Shown piece after piece: positions 1 to 8,185 of a stretch of 14,724 nucleotides of DNA. Position numbers and translations under genes: made by a program. This DNA comes from Candidatus Njordarchaeota archaeon (GTDB taxonomy: Archaea > Asgardarchaeota > Njordarchaeia > Njordarchaeales > JAHKLH01): the NCBI GenBank assembly GCA_029856635.1, contig JAHKLH010000019.1:1-14724 (forward strand). Reading direction: 5' to 3'. Each line of letters begins with the position of its first letter. The stretch's first letter is position 1. Below the pieces are notes generated by a model. That model saw only the letters and a program-made list of their open reading frames with translations, was not told where the DNA came from and made no database searches.

Positions 1-103
1 TTATTGGTGATTTAGGATTTGTAATCCATGGGTCAATGTAAATTCTTTTTCCACTTAGTTCAATCTCAAAAGCAGCATGACCTAACCATTTAATATACGC
101 CAT
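1..103 (-). CDS. UPF0173-like metal-dependent hydrolase (5' part only)
   Basis: Only the first 34 codons are inside the window; the rest lies beyond the left edge. The visible N-terminus contains IKWLGHAAFEIE at residues 4-15 and KRIYIDPWITNP at residues 19-30. These match the opening two beta strands and the I-D-P-W turn of the UPF0173 (YtkL-like) branch of the metallo-beta-lactamase fold. The catalytic HxHxDH motif would lie further on and cannot be checked. The ATG at 101-103 is preceded by GGGTGA about six bases upstream, a good archaeal Shine-Dalgarno site. The gene follows the Lhr-type helicase on the same strand after a 127-nt gap containing a plausible promoter, so it may be its own transcription unit. 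The family is widespread and mostly without a defined substrate. Confidence 0.8.
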   Translation of the reverse strand, partial: MAYIKWLGHAAFEIELSGKRIYIDPWITNPKSPI

Positions 104-168
104 GAGGAGTCACCCTAAAAGAAACAGAATTATAATTGAAATTCATAATTTATGTTCATTAAAACTCG

Positions 169-177
169 TTTTTAAAG
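169..177 (-). promoter_or_regulatory. Possible TATA box for the UPF0173-like gene
   Basis: On the minus strand the sequence reads CTTTAAAAA, a fair match to an archaeal TATA box. Transcription starting about 26 nt downstream would give a leader of roughly 44 nt before the ATG at 103. The region is AT-rich, so chance matches are likely; no start site can be confirmed from sequence alone. Confidence 0.3.
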
Positions 178-230
178 CTCTCTTCTCTTAATTTACTAAC
201 GTTATCAGTTATTCTATGTCATTTAGTTAT

Positions 231-2981
231 TTACATCCAAAAAAGTCGTGTTTTGAAAAACATTGCTTCTCTTTTTCGCAATTCTGAGAAAAGTGATGTA
301 CGAGCCTCTGAAGTAACAATAGATAAAGCATGTTCTAACGAAACGCCATGAGTTGCAATTGCATATATAATTTCTGGCATTGCTTTGGCAGTATGAGCTA
401 CCTTCAATGCCAATAGAAATTTTTCTTTTTCTCTTGGAGTTAATTTAACTTTACGTGATTTTTGAATGATTAGTGGTAACTCTTCATCATGTTTCTTAGT
501 AATTGTAATTCGCAACGATCCACACTTGGGGCATGAAAAACTCTTAATTACTTGAGTTGCTTCTCTTACTGTTTTATCGATGCTCCAACCACAACTTAAA
601 CAAACAAGTTTAACTTTGCGTTCGTCAAGAATCATCTTAAATTGCTCATCGAGAATAACGTCACTAATGATTATTGGCGGGAGCAGTTCCCTTACACGTT
701 GTGGAACATGCATTAATTTATCACTTACATGATTTAAAAGAATTTCTTGTGCGATTTCCAAATCGAGATTTTTATGCGCGTATTCATTAAAAACTTCCTC
801 GAAAACTAATGTCCCATAATACATTTCAAGTAATTTTGTCGCATAGGAATAGTCTATAGTCTCCATTGGAGAAAGAATACCCAGCCTACGAAGAACATGA
901 ATGAGATACCATGCAAGATCTGCTTTAAAGAATTCGACAAGTCCGCGTTTGACAATTTCCTTAAACTTTTCATGATTATTGGCAATTTCCTCAAGCATTT
1001 TTAATACTATTTTCACTTCAGAAACATAGTGTGGTGTAACGTTCCAAAGTCTTAAATATATTCTGTGCGCATCAACATCAACGCTAATTAAAGGAATCTT
1101 TCCTATTGCCCGACAAACAGCTCCTAATGCTGCGGCAATAGTTCTATTTACATTATTGCCAAATTGTGTAACAAGAATAATTGAGCCGCTTTCTTTATCT
1201 ATATCCCATGCAATCCCGTCGATTACATTTGAAATAAGATTATCAAAAAGTTCTTCTGCTTCTTTAGTCATTTTCAAGTTATTTTCTTTCTTCACATATT
1301 TAATATTACTTGCAACTAAATAAGATACTGGAAAAAGTTCTCCAACCCATTTGGGTGGTACTGTACTTTCTGCGATAGGAGTAACTATTACTTTCTTCTC
1401 ACTAGGCCTCATTTCTATGACTTCTCGTGCTTTGCCAGCGAGAAGGAAGGTATGTCCAACATCTATTGAAAAAGCGTATTTCTCATCAATTTCGCCAATG
1501 TTCCTTCTCTCTAGTACATCGTAAACTTTAAAACGCACCTCCGTCGGAATTGTACTCAATTGCGCGAAGTAGTATTGAATCGCACCCCTTCGAAGCCTAA
1601 TTTTATTGTTTTCAATACGTATCAGTCGGCAACGTTCTTCAGCAAATTTAAGAACTCCCTGGAATTCCTTCATTGTTAATTCCGAATAAGGTTCAGCGTT
1701 TTTTACTATTGAATAGACCTCCCATATGCTTGGCCATTCAGTACGATCAAGATAAATATCCCTTGTAATTCCTACAATCTGGTGAATAAGGACATCGTTG
1801 CATTTTCTTAATGGTTTTATTTGCTCAAGCTTTCCCTTGGTAATTAAATCAACGATAGATACACTTTCTAATAAATCATCTGGTGTTAGCGCAATTATAA
1901 TTCCTCTACTAACTCGTTCTATCCAATGACCCGAACGACCAATTCTTTGTATAGCCGTTTCGACTCTTCGCGGCGATCCAATTTGAATAACAAGGTCAAC
2001 TTCACCGACATCAATACCTAGTTCAAGTGATGCTGTGGCTACAACGCATTTTAGTTTACCCATAGCAAAATTTCTTTCTATCCTTTCTCTCACTTCTTTA
2101 CTAAGCGAAGAGTGATGCACCCCTACGCTTTCCTCTCCTAACTTCTTCTTTAATAACAATCCTATCAATTCTGCTAAGTCACGAGTATTAGTAAAAATGA
2201 GTACTTTTCCTTTTTCTTGTCTAACATAGTTAGCAAGCTTACCAGCTAATTTCTGGAAATTGACCTTAAATACTTTCCTTTCAAGAATTAATGGTGCCAC
2301 GTCGATTAAAATGTCAAATTCTTTCCTTCTTTCATCTTTTATGATAATTCCCTTCCTTCCGCCTGTTATGAATTTCATTGCATCTATTGGGTTAGCTAAT
2401 GTAGCACTTAATGCAATTATGTGATAATTCGGGGATAAAATTCTCAATCTTTCGAGCCCGATAGTTAGTTGAACGCCTCTTTTATCGTCAAGTATTGATT
2501 GCACTTCATCGATAATAACCCATTTAACATTTCTAAGAGCTTTTCTAAGCTTCGTTCCCCATAGAATTGCTTGTAACGTTTCTGGCGTAATTACTAGCAA
2601 TTCAGGCGGTTTTTCCGCTTGCATACGACGAACATGAGATGGTGTATCACCGTGCCTAACAGAAATAGATAAACCAAGCTTATGTGCAAGTATTGGGAGA
2701 AATCTTCTAAAGAAATCTCTATTTAATGCACGTAATGGTGTTATCCAGAGAATTACAATTCCTTTATGGCATTTCTTATCTTTGAATTCAAGGTATTTAG
2801 ACAAAACAGGAAAAAGTGCTGCTTCGGTTTTACCAGATCCCGTCGGAGCAACTATTAATGCATTTGTATCTTTCTTACACAAGATTGGAATTACTTTCTC
2901 CTGAATTGATGTTGGCTTTCTGTATCCAAGTTCCTCTAAGATTGCACGAAGTTTTGGATGTAATAATTCGAAAGCATTCAT
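231..2981 (-). CDS. lhr: Lhr-type superfamily 2 helicase
   Basis: This is a 916-residue ATP-dependent nucleic-acid helicase of the Lhr (large helicase-related) family. In order it has a Q-type motif (KPTSIQ, 22-27), Walker A APTGSGKT (45-52), motif Ia TPLRALN (81-87), motif II DEVQ (158-161), motif III SAT (192-194) and motif VI QRIGRSGH (345-352). The winged-helix and Lhr-specific 'domain 4' regions should follow. A four-cysteine zinc-ribbon-like site lies near the C-terminus (C794, C797, C817, C820). Lhr proteins act in DNA repair or RNA metabolism, and archaea often have several paralogues; which one this is cannot be told here. Motif II ends in Gln where many Lhr proteins have His. The start ATG overlaps the stop of the upstream membrane-protein gene (TAATG), so translation is probably coupled. 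Confidence 0.93.
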   Translation of the reverse strand: MNAFELLHPKLRAILEELGYRKPTSIQEKVIPILCKKDTNALIVAPTGSGKTEAALFPVLSKYLEFKDKKCHKGIVILWITPLRALNRDFFRRFLPILAHKLGLSISVRHGDTPSHVRRMQAEKPPELLVITPETLQAILWGTKLRKALRNVKWVIIDEVQSILDDKRGVQLTIGLERLRILSPNYHIIALSATLANPIDAMKFITGGRKGIIIKDERRKEFDILIDVAPLILERKVFKVNFQKLAGKLANYVRQEKGKVLIFTNTRDLAELIGLLLKKKLGEESVGVHHSSLSKEVRERIERNFAMGKLKCVVATASLELGIDVGEVDLVIQIGSPRRVETAIQRIGRSGHWIERVSRGIIIALTPDDLLESVSIVDLITKGKLEQIKPLRKCNDVLIHQIVGITRDIYLDRTEWPSIWEVYSIVKNAEPYSELTMKEFQGVLKFAEERCRLIRIENNKIRLRRGAIQYYFAQLSTIPTEVRFKVYDVLERRNIGEIDEKYAFSIDVGHTFLLAGKAREVIEMRPSEKKVIVTPIAESTVPPKWVGELFPVSYLVASNIKYVKKENNLKMTKEAEELFDNLISNVIDGIAWDIDKESGSIILVTQFGNNVNRTIAAALGAVCRAIGKIPLISVDVDAHRIYLRLWNVTPHYVSEVKIVLKMLEEIANNHEKFKEIVKRGLVEFFKADLAWYLIHVLRRLGILSPMETIDYSYATKLLEMYYGTLVFEEVFNEYAHKNLDLEIAQEILLNHVSDKLMHVPQRVRELLPPIIISDVILDEQFKMILDERKVKLVCLSCGWSIDKTVREATQVIKSFSCPKCGSLRITITKKHDEELPLIIQKSRKVKLTPREKEKFLLALKVAHTAKAMPEIIYAIATHGVSLEHALSIVTSEARTSLFSELRKREAMFFKTRLFWM

Positions 2982-3937
2982 TAGAACTCCTCAAGCTCTA
3001 ACTCTAACTCTGATAATTCTTCTTCCTCTTTTTCAATTTCTTCTCTAGGTAATTCAGGCTTTTTAATTCTTCGCTTCTTCTTTTTCCTCTTCGGCGGCGG
3101 TGTTACCTCATACATGGCCCATGCGAGTGCTGTTGTTATTATGGATCCTAATGTACACAGGGAAGTTAGTAGCATTAGGAAACTCCAAAAAAGTTCCTTT
3201 GATCCACCAATGTTCCTCATCAAAAATTCCGACAATACTGGAATTCCGGAAAGTGCATGAAATCCTAATCCCAATAGTGCAAACATTAAAGTAAATAACG
3301 TCATAACATGTGCAACTTTACTATGTTTAGGATGCATTAGCCGTATTCCTTCAAGGGATATAATCATAAATGCAACTAGAACAATTGGTGCAAAAACACC
3401 ACCAAATGCAATGAATACAGGTGAAACTCTAAAAACTTGAAATGCACTTATTAACAGAAGCGTTCCTAGAAATGTGCCAAGCGAGGCGGTTCTTGGAGTT
3501 AGCCATGTTGCTATCAAGAAATAACTTAATAATAAGAGTATGGAAATAATTATACTTATTCGGACGAAAAATTCTTTTTTGGCTGCAATTAGTGCGATTA
3601 AGACACCAATGAATGCATTAATAACTCCAGCTAATCCAAGTAAATCATAACCTATGATTATTAGTGGAAAATTAGCAAAAAGGAAATAAAAGGAAATGCC
3701 TATAACCATTGCACGTATATAGCCCGCCACGATTGCGAAAATGGCTAAGATAAAAGAAAAAACGGCTACAAGAAAGAAGAAAATACAAATCATTACTTCG
3801 AAGGAGGAAAGATATTCCGTTATAAAAGAAATAAAATCATTGAATACTCCAATGCATGCAAGAAGAAATAGAAAATTTATCATAACTGCTCCAGCAGAGA
3901 ATATTACTAATGACATCCGCTTATGATCCATCTTCAT
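2981..3937 (-). CDS. Multi-pass membrane protein of unknown function with charged C-terminal tail
   Basis: I do not recognise this 318-residue protein. Hydrophobic stretches near residues 9-32, 47-73, 75-96, 98-118, 127-146, 153-169, 172-198, 211-235 and 249-275 suggest eight or nine membrane-spanning helices. The C-terminus changes abruptly: PPPKRKKKKRRIKK (280-293) is strongly basic and the last about 25 residues are almost all Glu and Leu. A soluble, probably cytoplasmic, bipolar charged tail fits the positive-inside rule. No catalytic motif or transporter signature is visible. The ATG at 3937 has GGAGAGG a few bases upstream; a second ATG two codons on is possible. It lies 84 nt after the PolD small-subunit gene and its stop overlaps the helicase start, so it is probably in the same operon. 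A role with the neighbouring DNA/RNA enzymes is only a guess. Confidence 0.8.
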   Translation of the reverse strand: MKMDHKRMSLVIFSAGAVMINFLFLLACIGVFNDFISFITEYLSSFEVMICIFFFLVAVFSFILAIFAIVAGYIRAMVIGISFYFLFANFPLIIIGYDLLGLAGVINAFIGVLIALIAAKKEFFVRISIIISILLLLSYFLIATWLTPRTASLGTFLGTLLLISAFQVFRVSPVFIAFGGVFAPIVLVAFMIISLEGIRLMHPKHSKVAHVMTLFTLMFALLGLGFHALSGIPVLSEFLMRNIGGSKELFWSFLMLLTSLCTLGSIITTALAWAMYEVTPPPKRKKKKRRIKKPELPREEIEKEEEELSELELELEEF

Positions 3938-4021
3938 TTTTCCTCTCCAAACAAAAATCTCTGACTGTATAATGATGGAAAAGTTGATATTAGCGAAGAA
4001 TTAAGAACTTAAGACTATCCT

Positions 4022-5875
4022 TTAACAACTAATTATATCTACTGCAGTTTCCGTCGTCTTAATCACTGCTACGTCAAAGGTTTGAAAGTTTACTATTATT
4101 CCTATTCCGGGAGTAGGTTCAATTCCTAATTGTCGTTGCCAAGTTGTTAATCCTTGAAATGATCCAGTTGTTAATAAGAGTGTCCCTCCTTTCATAATAC
4201 GCACATCTGCGATGTGAATATGCGCCATAGCGAAGATGTCTGGAACTTCTCGAATTATTAACATGTCATCTGGGAGAGGCGCCATGGGAACTGCCGACCA
4301 TGTAGGACACAAATGCCTGTTTCTAATCATTTCAACCATTATTTTCGTTGGCTGTTTTAAATCAAAGCCTAACTGTTGTGCAATTTTTTCAACACCATAA
4401 CCGTGGTAAAGTAAAATTTTTACACCATCCACACTCACATAAGAAGGATTCCCAAGAAGTTGAACATGTTCTAGCTTGTAGAGAGGCTTAGCAAATGTGT
4501 CAGGTATTGGTGGTTGAGGCAATAAACGTGTTGATGCATCATGATTTCCAGGAATTATTGTAATTGTTTTGTCATTAGGTATTTCATCCAAGAAATCGCT
4601 GAGAATCCTATACTGCTCGTATATATTTGGTACTGCTAATTCATTTTCATGATTCGGGTAGACACCAACACCATCAACCAAATCTCCAAGAATAAATATG
4701 TATTTTATCTCCTTTGCTACTCTCTTTAATCTGGGTTCATTTATTTTTCCACTGATAAATTTTATAAATCGTCTGAAATACTCTTCAAGAAATACCTTGC
4801 TCCCAACATGTATATCTGCGATGAATATTGCTTTAATAGGCTCCTTTGCTCTATGTCGTCGTCGCTCTATACTTACATCAGGGAAAATTATGTCTTCTGC
4901 AATGCACATTCCCTTGCCTTTTCTTACTTTAAATGCGACAACTGAGTCTAATAATAATCTTTCAGCTTTCTTCCCGACATTACTGTTTAGTGGAATATAA
5001 ATTGTGATTTCTCCCGTCGGATCATCACCAACGACAATTAGTCCCTCTGATTTCTTAGCTCGTCTCTTCTCTCGAGGCATGATGATTACATATGCGGACT
5101 CAGATACCGTGTTAAGTTCTGATATATTTGTTGGTTTAATTCCTCTCGATATAATTATGTCTCTGAGCACATTATATCTTGACAAAAATAGACTGTGAAA
5201 ACTTTCTTCTTTATCAAGAATGGTATATTGCTGAATTGTGCTAAGAACTTTGAAGCGGGCGATTTCCCCCTGCTCTCTTTTTGGAATAATTTTCATTTGC
5301 CTCAAGAAAGAGAAACTATCGTACATTCGTAGTTTTAGATTTGTCATCATTTCGTGGATTTCCTCATTTGGTAAGTATTCTCTTTTCACAATCTCGCGTT
5401 TACTTAGGACTTCTTTTTTCGGTGCTATTGTAACTTTTTCCTTTGGAATTTCCTTCTTTTTCATAGGAGTTTTTCTTCTTTCAGTTTTTTTCTTCTTCGT
5501 TATGGGAATCGGCTGCTGTAAGAATGCAAGTAATTCTTGTTTGCCTATTTTTCGCTCCACTTTTTTTACTTCCTTTCTAGTTTCATGTTCTTCCAACAAT
5601 ATCTTGGTTTTTTCAGTTTTAACATGACGTTCATAAAGACGCTTAATAATATCTGCACTTATAACCGATATTCGAGTTGCATTCACATATTTCTTTATAA
5701 CTGCAACTAATTTTTTATAATCCTCTTTGTTTGCCTGATAAAGCGAATATAAAAACAAGAACGCATCGGGATCCAGGTTAGCAGAAATTTCCTTTATGAG
5801 TATCTTTAGCGCTTGTATTTGTTCCATATTAAAGAACTTCACTTTTACTCCCAAAACATATTTCAGTTTAATCAT
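4022..5875 (-). CDS. polB: DNA polymerase II (PolD) small subunit DP1, exonuclease
   Basis: DP1 is the small, proofreading 3'-5' exonuclease subunit of the archaeal replicative polymerase PolD; its partner DP2 is not in the window. The protein has a helical N-terminal region, a long Lys/Glu-rich linker (about 90-165), an OB-fold region (about 200-335) and a calcineurin-like phosphoesterase domain (about 345-610). The metal-binding set is complete: D354 and H356 (ADIHVG), D398 (GDLVDG), N444 and H445 (GNHD), H491 (HGYG), H552 and H554 (AHIH). The exonuclease is therefore expected to be active. At 617 residues its length fits the family. The first ATG (5875) lies 8 nt after the Nep1 stop but has a weak ribosome site. 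ATG at 5827 (codon 17) has GTGA upstream and starts MEQIQAL, so the true protein may be 601 residues. Confidence 0.96.
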   Translation of the reverse strand: MIKLKYVLGVKVKFFNMEQIQALKILIKEISANLDPDAFLFLYSLYQANKEDYKKLVAVIKKYVNATRISVISADIIKRLYERHVKTEKTKILLEEHETRKEVKKVERKIGKQELLAFLQQPIPITKKKKTERRKTPMKKKEIPKEKVTIAPKKEVLSKREIVKREYLPNEEIHEMMTNLKLRMYDSFSFLRQMKIIPKREQGEIARFKVLSTIQQYTILDKEESFHSLFLSRYNVLRDIIISRGIKPTNISELNTVSESAYVIIMPREKRRAKKSEGLIVVGDDPTGEITIYIPLNSNVGKKAERLLLDSVVAFKVRKGKGMCIAEDIIFPDVSIERRRHRAKEPIKAIFIADIHVGSKVFLEEYFRRFIKFISGKINEPRLKRVAKEIKYIFILGDLVDGVGVYPNHENELAVPNIYEQYRILSDFLDEIPNDKTITIIPGNHDASTRLLPQPPIPDTFAKPLYKLEHVQLLGNPSYVSVDGVKILLYHGYGVEKIAQQLGFDLKQPTKIMVEMIRNRHLCPTWSAVPMAPLPDDMLIIREVPDIFAMAHIHIADVRIMKGGTLLLTTGSFQGLTTWQRQLGIEPTPGIGIIVNFQTFDVAVIKTTETAVDIISC

Positions 5876-5883
5876 TCAAAAAG

Positions 5884-6564
5884 TCATAATTGAAGAATAA
5901 ACTCATATGCGGATATTATCTTACTCACAACATAAGGTGCGCTTAAAGACTCCTCTGAGATTGATATAAGCTCATCAATTACGTCTGTAACGTCACTAGA
6001 GAAAAAACCTTTTGGAAATGCGCCAACGATGTTCACGACATTTTCGTACATAGACACAATATCTAATAAGTATTCAAGAAGATTTACTCTCTTTCCCCTC
6101 CTTGAAAAACCAATTACAATGCATGAATTGTATTTATTAATAATATCCCTTAATCTCACATTAATTATGCGCATTAGTGGTTCACCTTGCGGAGGAACTT
6201 TTCTCTTAATGAGAAGTTGCTCTATTAAACCTAAAAAACGCAAGTAATGACGCGGTGGTCGCGTCTTCGGAAGAACTTCTATTATATCCCCGTTAATAGT
6301 ATGAATGTAAACGCGAAGATAACCACGTTTATTAAGCAAAGAATCTTGAAGAAGAAGTAATGCCCTATGAACAATGTCTGGACGACCTCTCTTTTCATTA
6401 TCAGGCATTTTTAATATTTTGTCTTTAAACCAAAAAACATCAAGGATTCTTCTTTTTACTTTAAGTCCTTTAATTATCCATTCTGGAGCCAATTCTAATG
6501 ATGCATCTGCAAGAATAAAAATTACGCGCTTTAATTTAATCTCTCTTTGGTTTAAGTTCAACAC
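5884..6564 (-). CDS. nep1: 16S rRNA pseudouridine N1-methyltransferase Nep1 (Emg1)
   Basis: Nep1 is a SPOUT-fold methyltransferase that N1-methylates a pseudouridine in the small-subunit rRNA and is needed for 30S/40S maturation. Family signatures are clear: RPDIVHRALLLLQDS (61-75), VYIHT (85-89), PKTRPPRHYLRFLGL (99-113) and the SAM-binding trefoil-knot region with IVIGF (149-153), VGAFPKG (180-186) and a C-terminal AYEFIL (219-224). The 226-residue length is normal. The start is a GTG at 6564 (or the next codon, TTG), with GTGA a few bases upstream inside the end of the AMMECR1 gene. The two genes overlap by 29 nt. DP1 follows after 8 nt. The tight packing suggests one transcript linking ribosome biogenesis and replication genes. 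Confidence 0.95.
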   Translation of the reverse strand: MLNLNQREIKLKRVIFILADASLELAPEWIIKGLKVKRRILDVFWFKDKILKMPDNEKRGRPDIVHRALLLLQDSLLNKRGYLRVYIHTINGDIIEVLPKTRPPRHYLRFLGLIEQLLIKRKVPPQGEPLMRIINVRLRDIINKYNSCIVIGFSRRGKRVNLLEYLLDIVSMYENVVNIVGAFPKGFFSSDVTDVIDELISISEESLSAPYVVSKIISAYEFILQL

Positions 6565-7186
6565 GTTTCACTTTTCCTTTTGGAGTTTCTTCCTTCCAGA
6601 TTCTTGCTTGATAAGCATAAATTTTAACATCTTTCCGACGCCACCAGTTTGGCGGCAATCCTGCTTTCATACATAAATTTTGCAGAAATTCCTCTACATT
6701 CCATCCAAATTCGACGGGAACTTGAGGAAGAAGTGTGCCTGCAAATCCCTTCCATTCGATTATTAATCCATCGCGACCAATTACAATTTTTTCTAAATAT
6801 TCTTCTGGATTATTAACTTGAACAAGTTTAGGAGGAGATAAAACACTTACTTCAACAATTATTTTATTCAATTCATCAGGAGAAACAGGTGGAAACCGGG
6901 GATCATTCGTTGCCGCATCAATTGCACGATCTATGACAGTATCAATTAATGGCTGAACTGGATATAATGTTCCTATGCACCCACGCAGTTCTTCATGTTC
7001 ATTTAACCGGATATTCAGAGTTACAAAAGCTCCTGCTTTTTTGTATAAGACCTTCGGTGCATTGCTTGGCGTTGGAATACGCCGACCAAAATTAACCCAT
7101 TCTTCTACGCTCATTCTAGCTAATTTAACCAAAAATTCACCATGCTTATCAGTTAGCTCATCAAGCGAAAGAAACTCATTAGTCAT
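6536..7186 (-). CDS. AMMECR1 domain protein
   Basis: This 216-residue protein is a single AMMECR1 domain, a conserved family of unknown biochemical role found in archaea, bacteria and eukaryotes. The hallmark LRGCIG lies at residues 67-72, after AGAFVTLNI; DPRFPPVSPDEL and VEVSVLSPP follow as in the family. The C-terminal region contains W-rich PPNWWRRKDVKIYAYQA. The frame can be extended four codons to a TTG at 7198, but I chose the ATG at 7186 because GGGGTTG lies directly upstream as a ribosome site and would be inside the longer version. In many genomes AMMECR1 is fused or linked to a Memo-like dioxygenase domain; no such partner is seen here. It lies 51 nt after the GTPase gene and overlaps Nep1. 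Confidence 0.95.
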   Translation of the reverse strand: MTNEFLSLDELTDKHGEFLVKLARMSVEEWVNFGRRIPTPSNAPKVLYKKAGAFVTLNIRLNEHEELRGCIGTLYPVQPLIDTVIDRAIDAATNDPRFPPVSPDELNKIIVEVSVLSPPKLVQVNNPEEYLEKIVIGRDGLIIEWKGFAGTLLPQVPVEFGWNVEEFLQNLCMKAGLPPNWWRRKDVKIYAYQARIWKEETPKGKVKRVELKPKRD

Positions 7187-7237
7187 CTTCAACCCCAAAA
7201 ACTATAGTCAAACTATTTCTGAATTTCAAAAGTGAAT

Positions 7238-8086
7238 CTAGGGTGTTCTAGTAATTACTCGAGTTAGTATGTCAATCATGCGATCACGGGAATCCTCTCG
7301 TATTGCTACTAGACCATATGTCGGTAATCCTAATTCCTCCTCAATGACTCTTGGAGGCAATGCACCTGGTAAATCTTGCTTGTTAGCTATTGCCACATAC
7401 CTTGAATATGGTAGCATTTCGAAGATAAGGGGTAAAATTACCTCTTTCGTCTCTCTTAAGTTTGCTGGCGTGGAATCTAATACGATCATGACAATATCAG
7501 TAGCTTTACTTACCACGTCCCAGCTTTTACGATACTGGGGCTGACCAGCAACAGTGAACAATGTAATGTGAAATGGACCAAGTCTTCCTTCTAGTTCTCT
7601 AACATCTGCAAATATCGTTGGCACATAACGAGTTATTATTCTACCTTCTGCTAGTAATTTTACGATTGTGGTTTTACCAACGCCTCCACCACCCACATAA
7701 CATATTTTAACTGGAACATACTTGAGTAAATCTTCCGCTATTTTCTGTAATTTACGTCCATCATCGGGATTCTGAATCTTTTGAATCTCTTCACCAGTCA
7801 TTTCTAAAAATGCTTTCTCAAATTCTGTCATATATGTTTCAATTTCTGGAATTTCATTAACTCTATCATTTAACGTGACTATTATGTATTCTGGATTAAG
7901 GAGAAATGAAGCCCGATATCTTCCTATTTCAATATGCTCAAAGCGTTTAGGTAAGTGCTCTCGGATCTCTAGAACCATTTTCGAGAGTATATCTAGGTTT
8001 ATATCGTATGCAGCAAAACTTAAAAATCCCTCTTCAGGCCATATTCTTCGCCCATATGCGTCGAATATTGCAATCCCTCGAATCAT
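7238..8086 (-). CDS. Small GTPase (Arf/MglA-like) with N-terminal longin/roadblock-like domain
   Basis: The 282-residue protein has two parts. Residues 1 to about 105 show the strand pattern of a longin or roadblock-type domain (IRGIAIFDAYGRRIW, then a helix, then IEIGRYRASFLL and YIIVTLND, then helices). Residues 125-282 form a Ras-superfamily GTPase: P-loop GGGGVGKTT (132-140), switch I Thr in VPTIF (155-159), G3 TVAGQ (178-182), G4 NKQDLPGA (235-242) and a G5-like AIRED (261-265). NKQDLPGA is Arf-like. TVxGQ in place of DxxGQ is as in bacterial MglA. There is no C-terminal Cys or N-terminal myristoylation glycine, so membrane attachment is not evident. The N-terminal domain may regulate the GTPase in cis, as MglB does for MglA in trans; this is inference. 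The ATG at 8086 has AAGGGATG upstream. Confidence 0.9.
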   Translation of the reverse strand: MIRGIAIFDAYGRRIWPEEGFLSFAAYDINLDILSKMVLEIREHLPKRFEHIEIGRYRASFLLNPEYIIVTLNDRVNEIPEIETYMTEFEKAFLEMTGEEIQKIQNPDDGRKLQKIAEDLLKYVPVKICYVGGGGVGKTTIVKLLAEGRIITRYVPTIFADVRELEGRLGPFHITLFTVAGQPQYRKSWDVVSKATDIVMIVLDSTPANLRETKEVILPLIFEMLPYSRYVAIANKQDLPGALPPRVIEEELGLPTYGLVAIREDSRDRMIDILTRVITRTP

Positions 8087-8185
8087 TCAAAACATCCCTT
8101 TCACATTCCTAATAAGAATTTTTTATGAATATTGTTTCACTAAATTCTCCCTATTTATTATTTTGTCTGCACTCATTATATTATT

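Noticed and set aside
5238..5627. A 129-codon plus-strand frame rich in Phe, Ser and Ile
   Set aside because: It is antisense to the Lys/Glu-rich linker of DP1; the Phe/Ser-rich composition is what an antisense of Lys/Glu codons gives.
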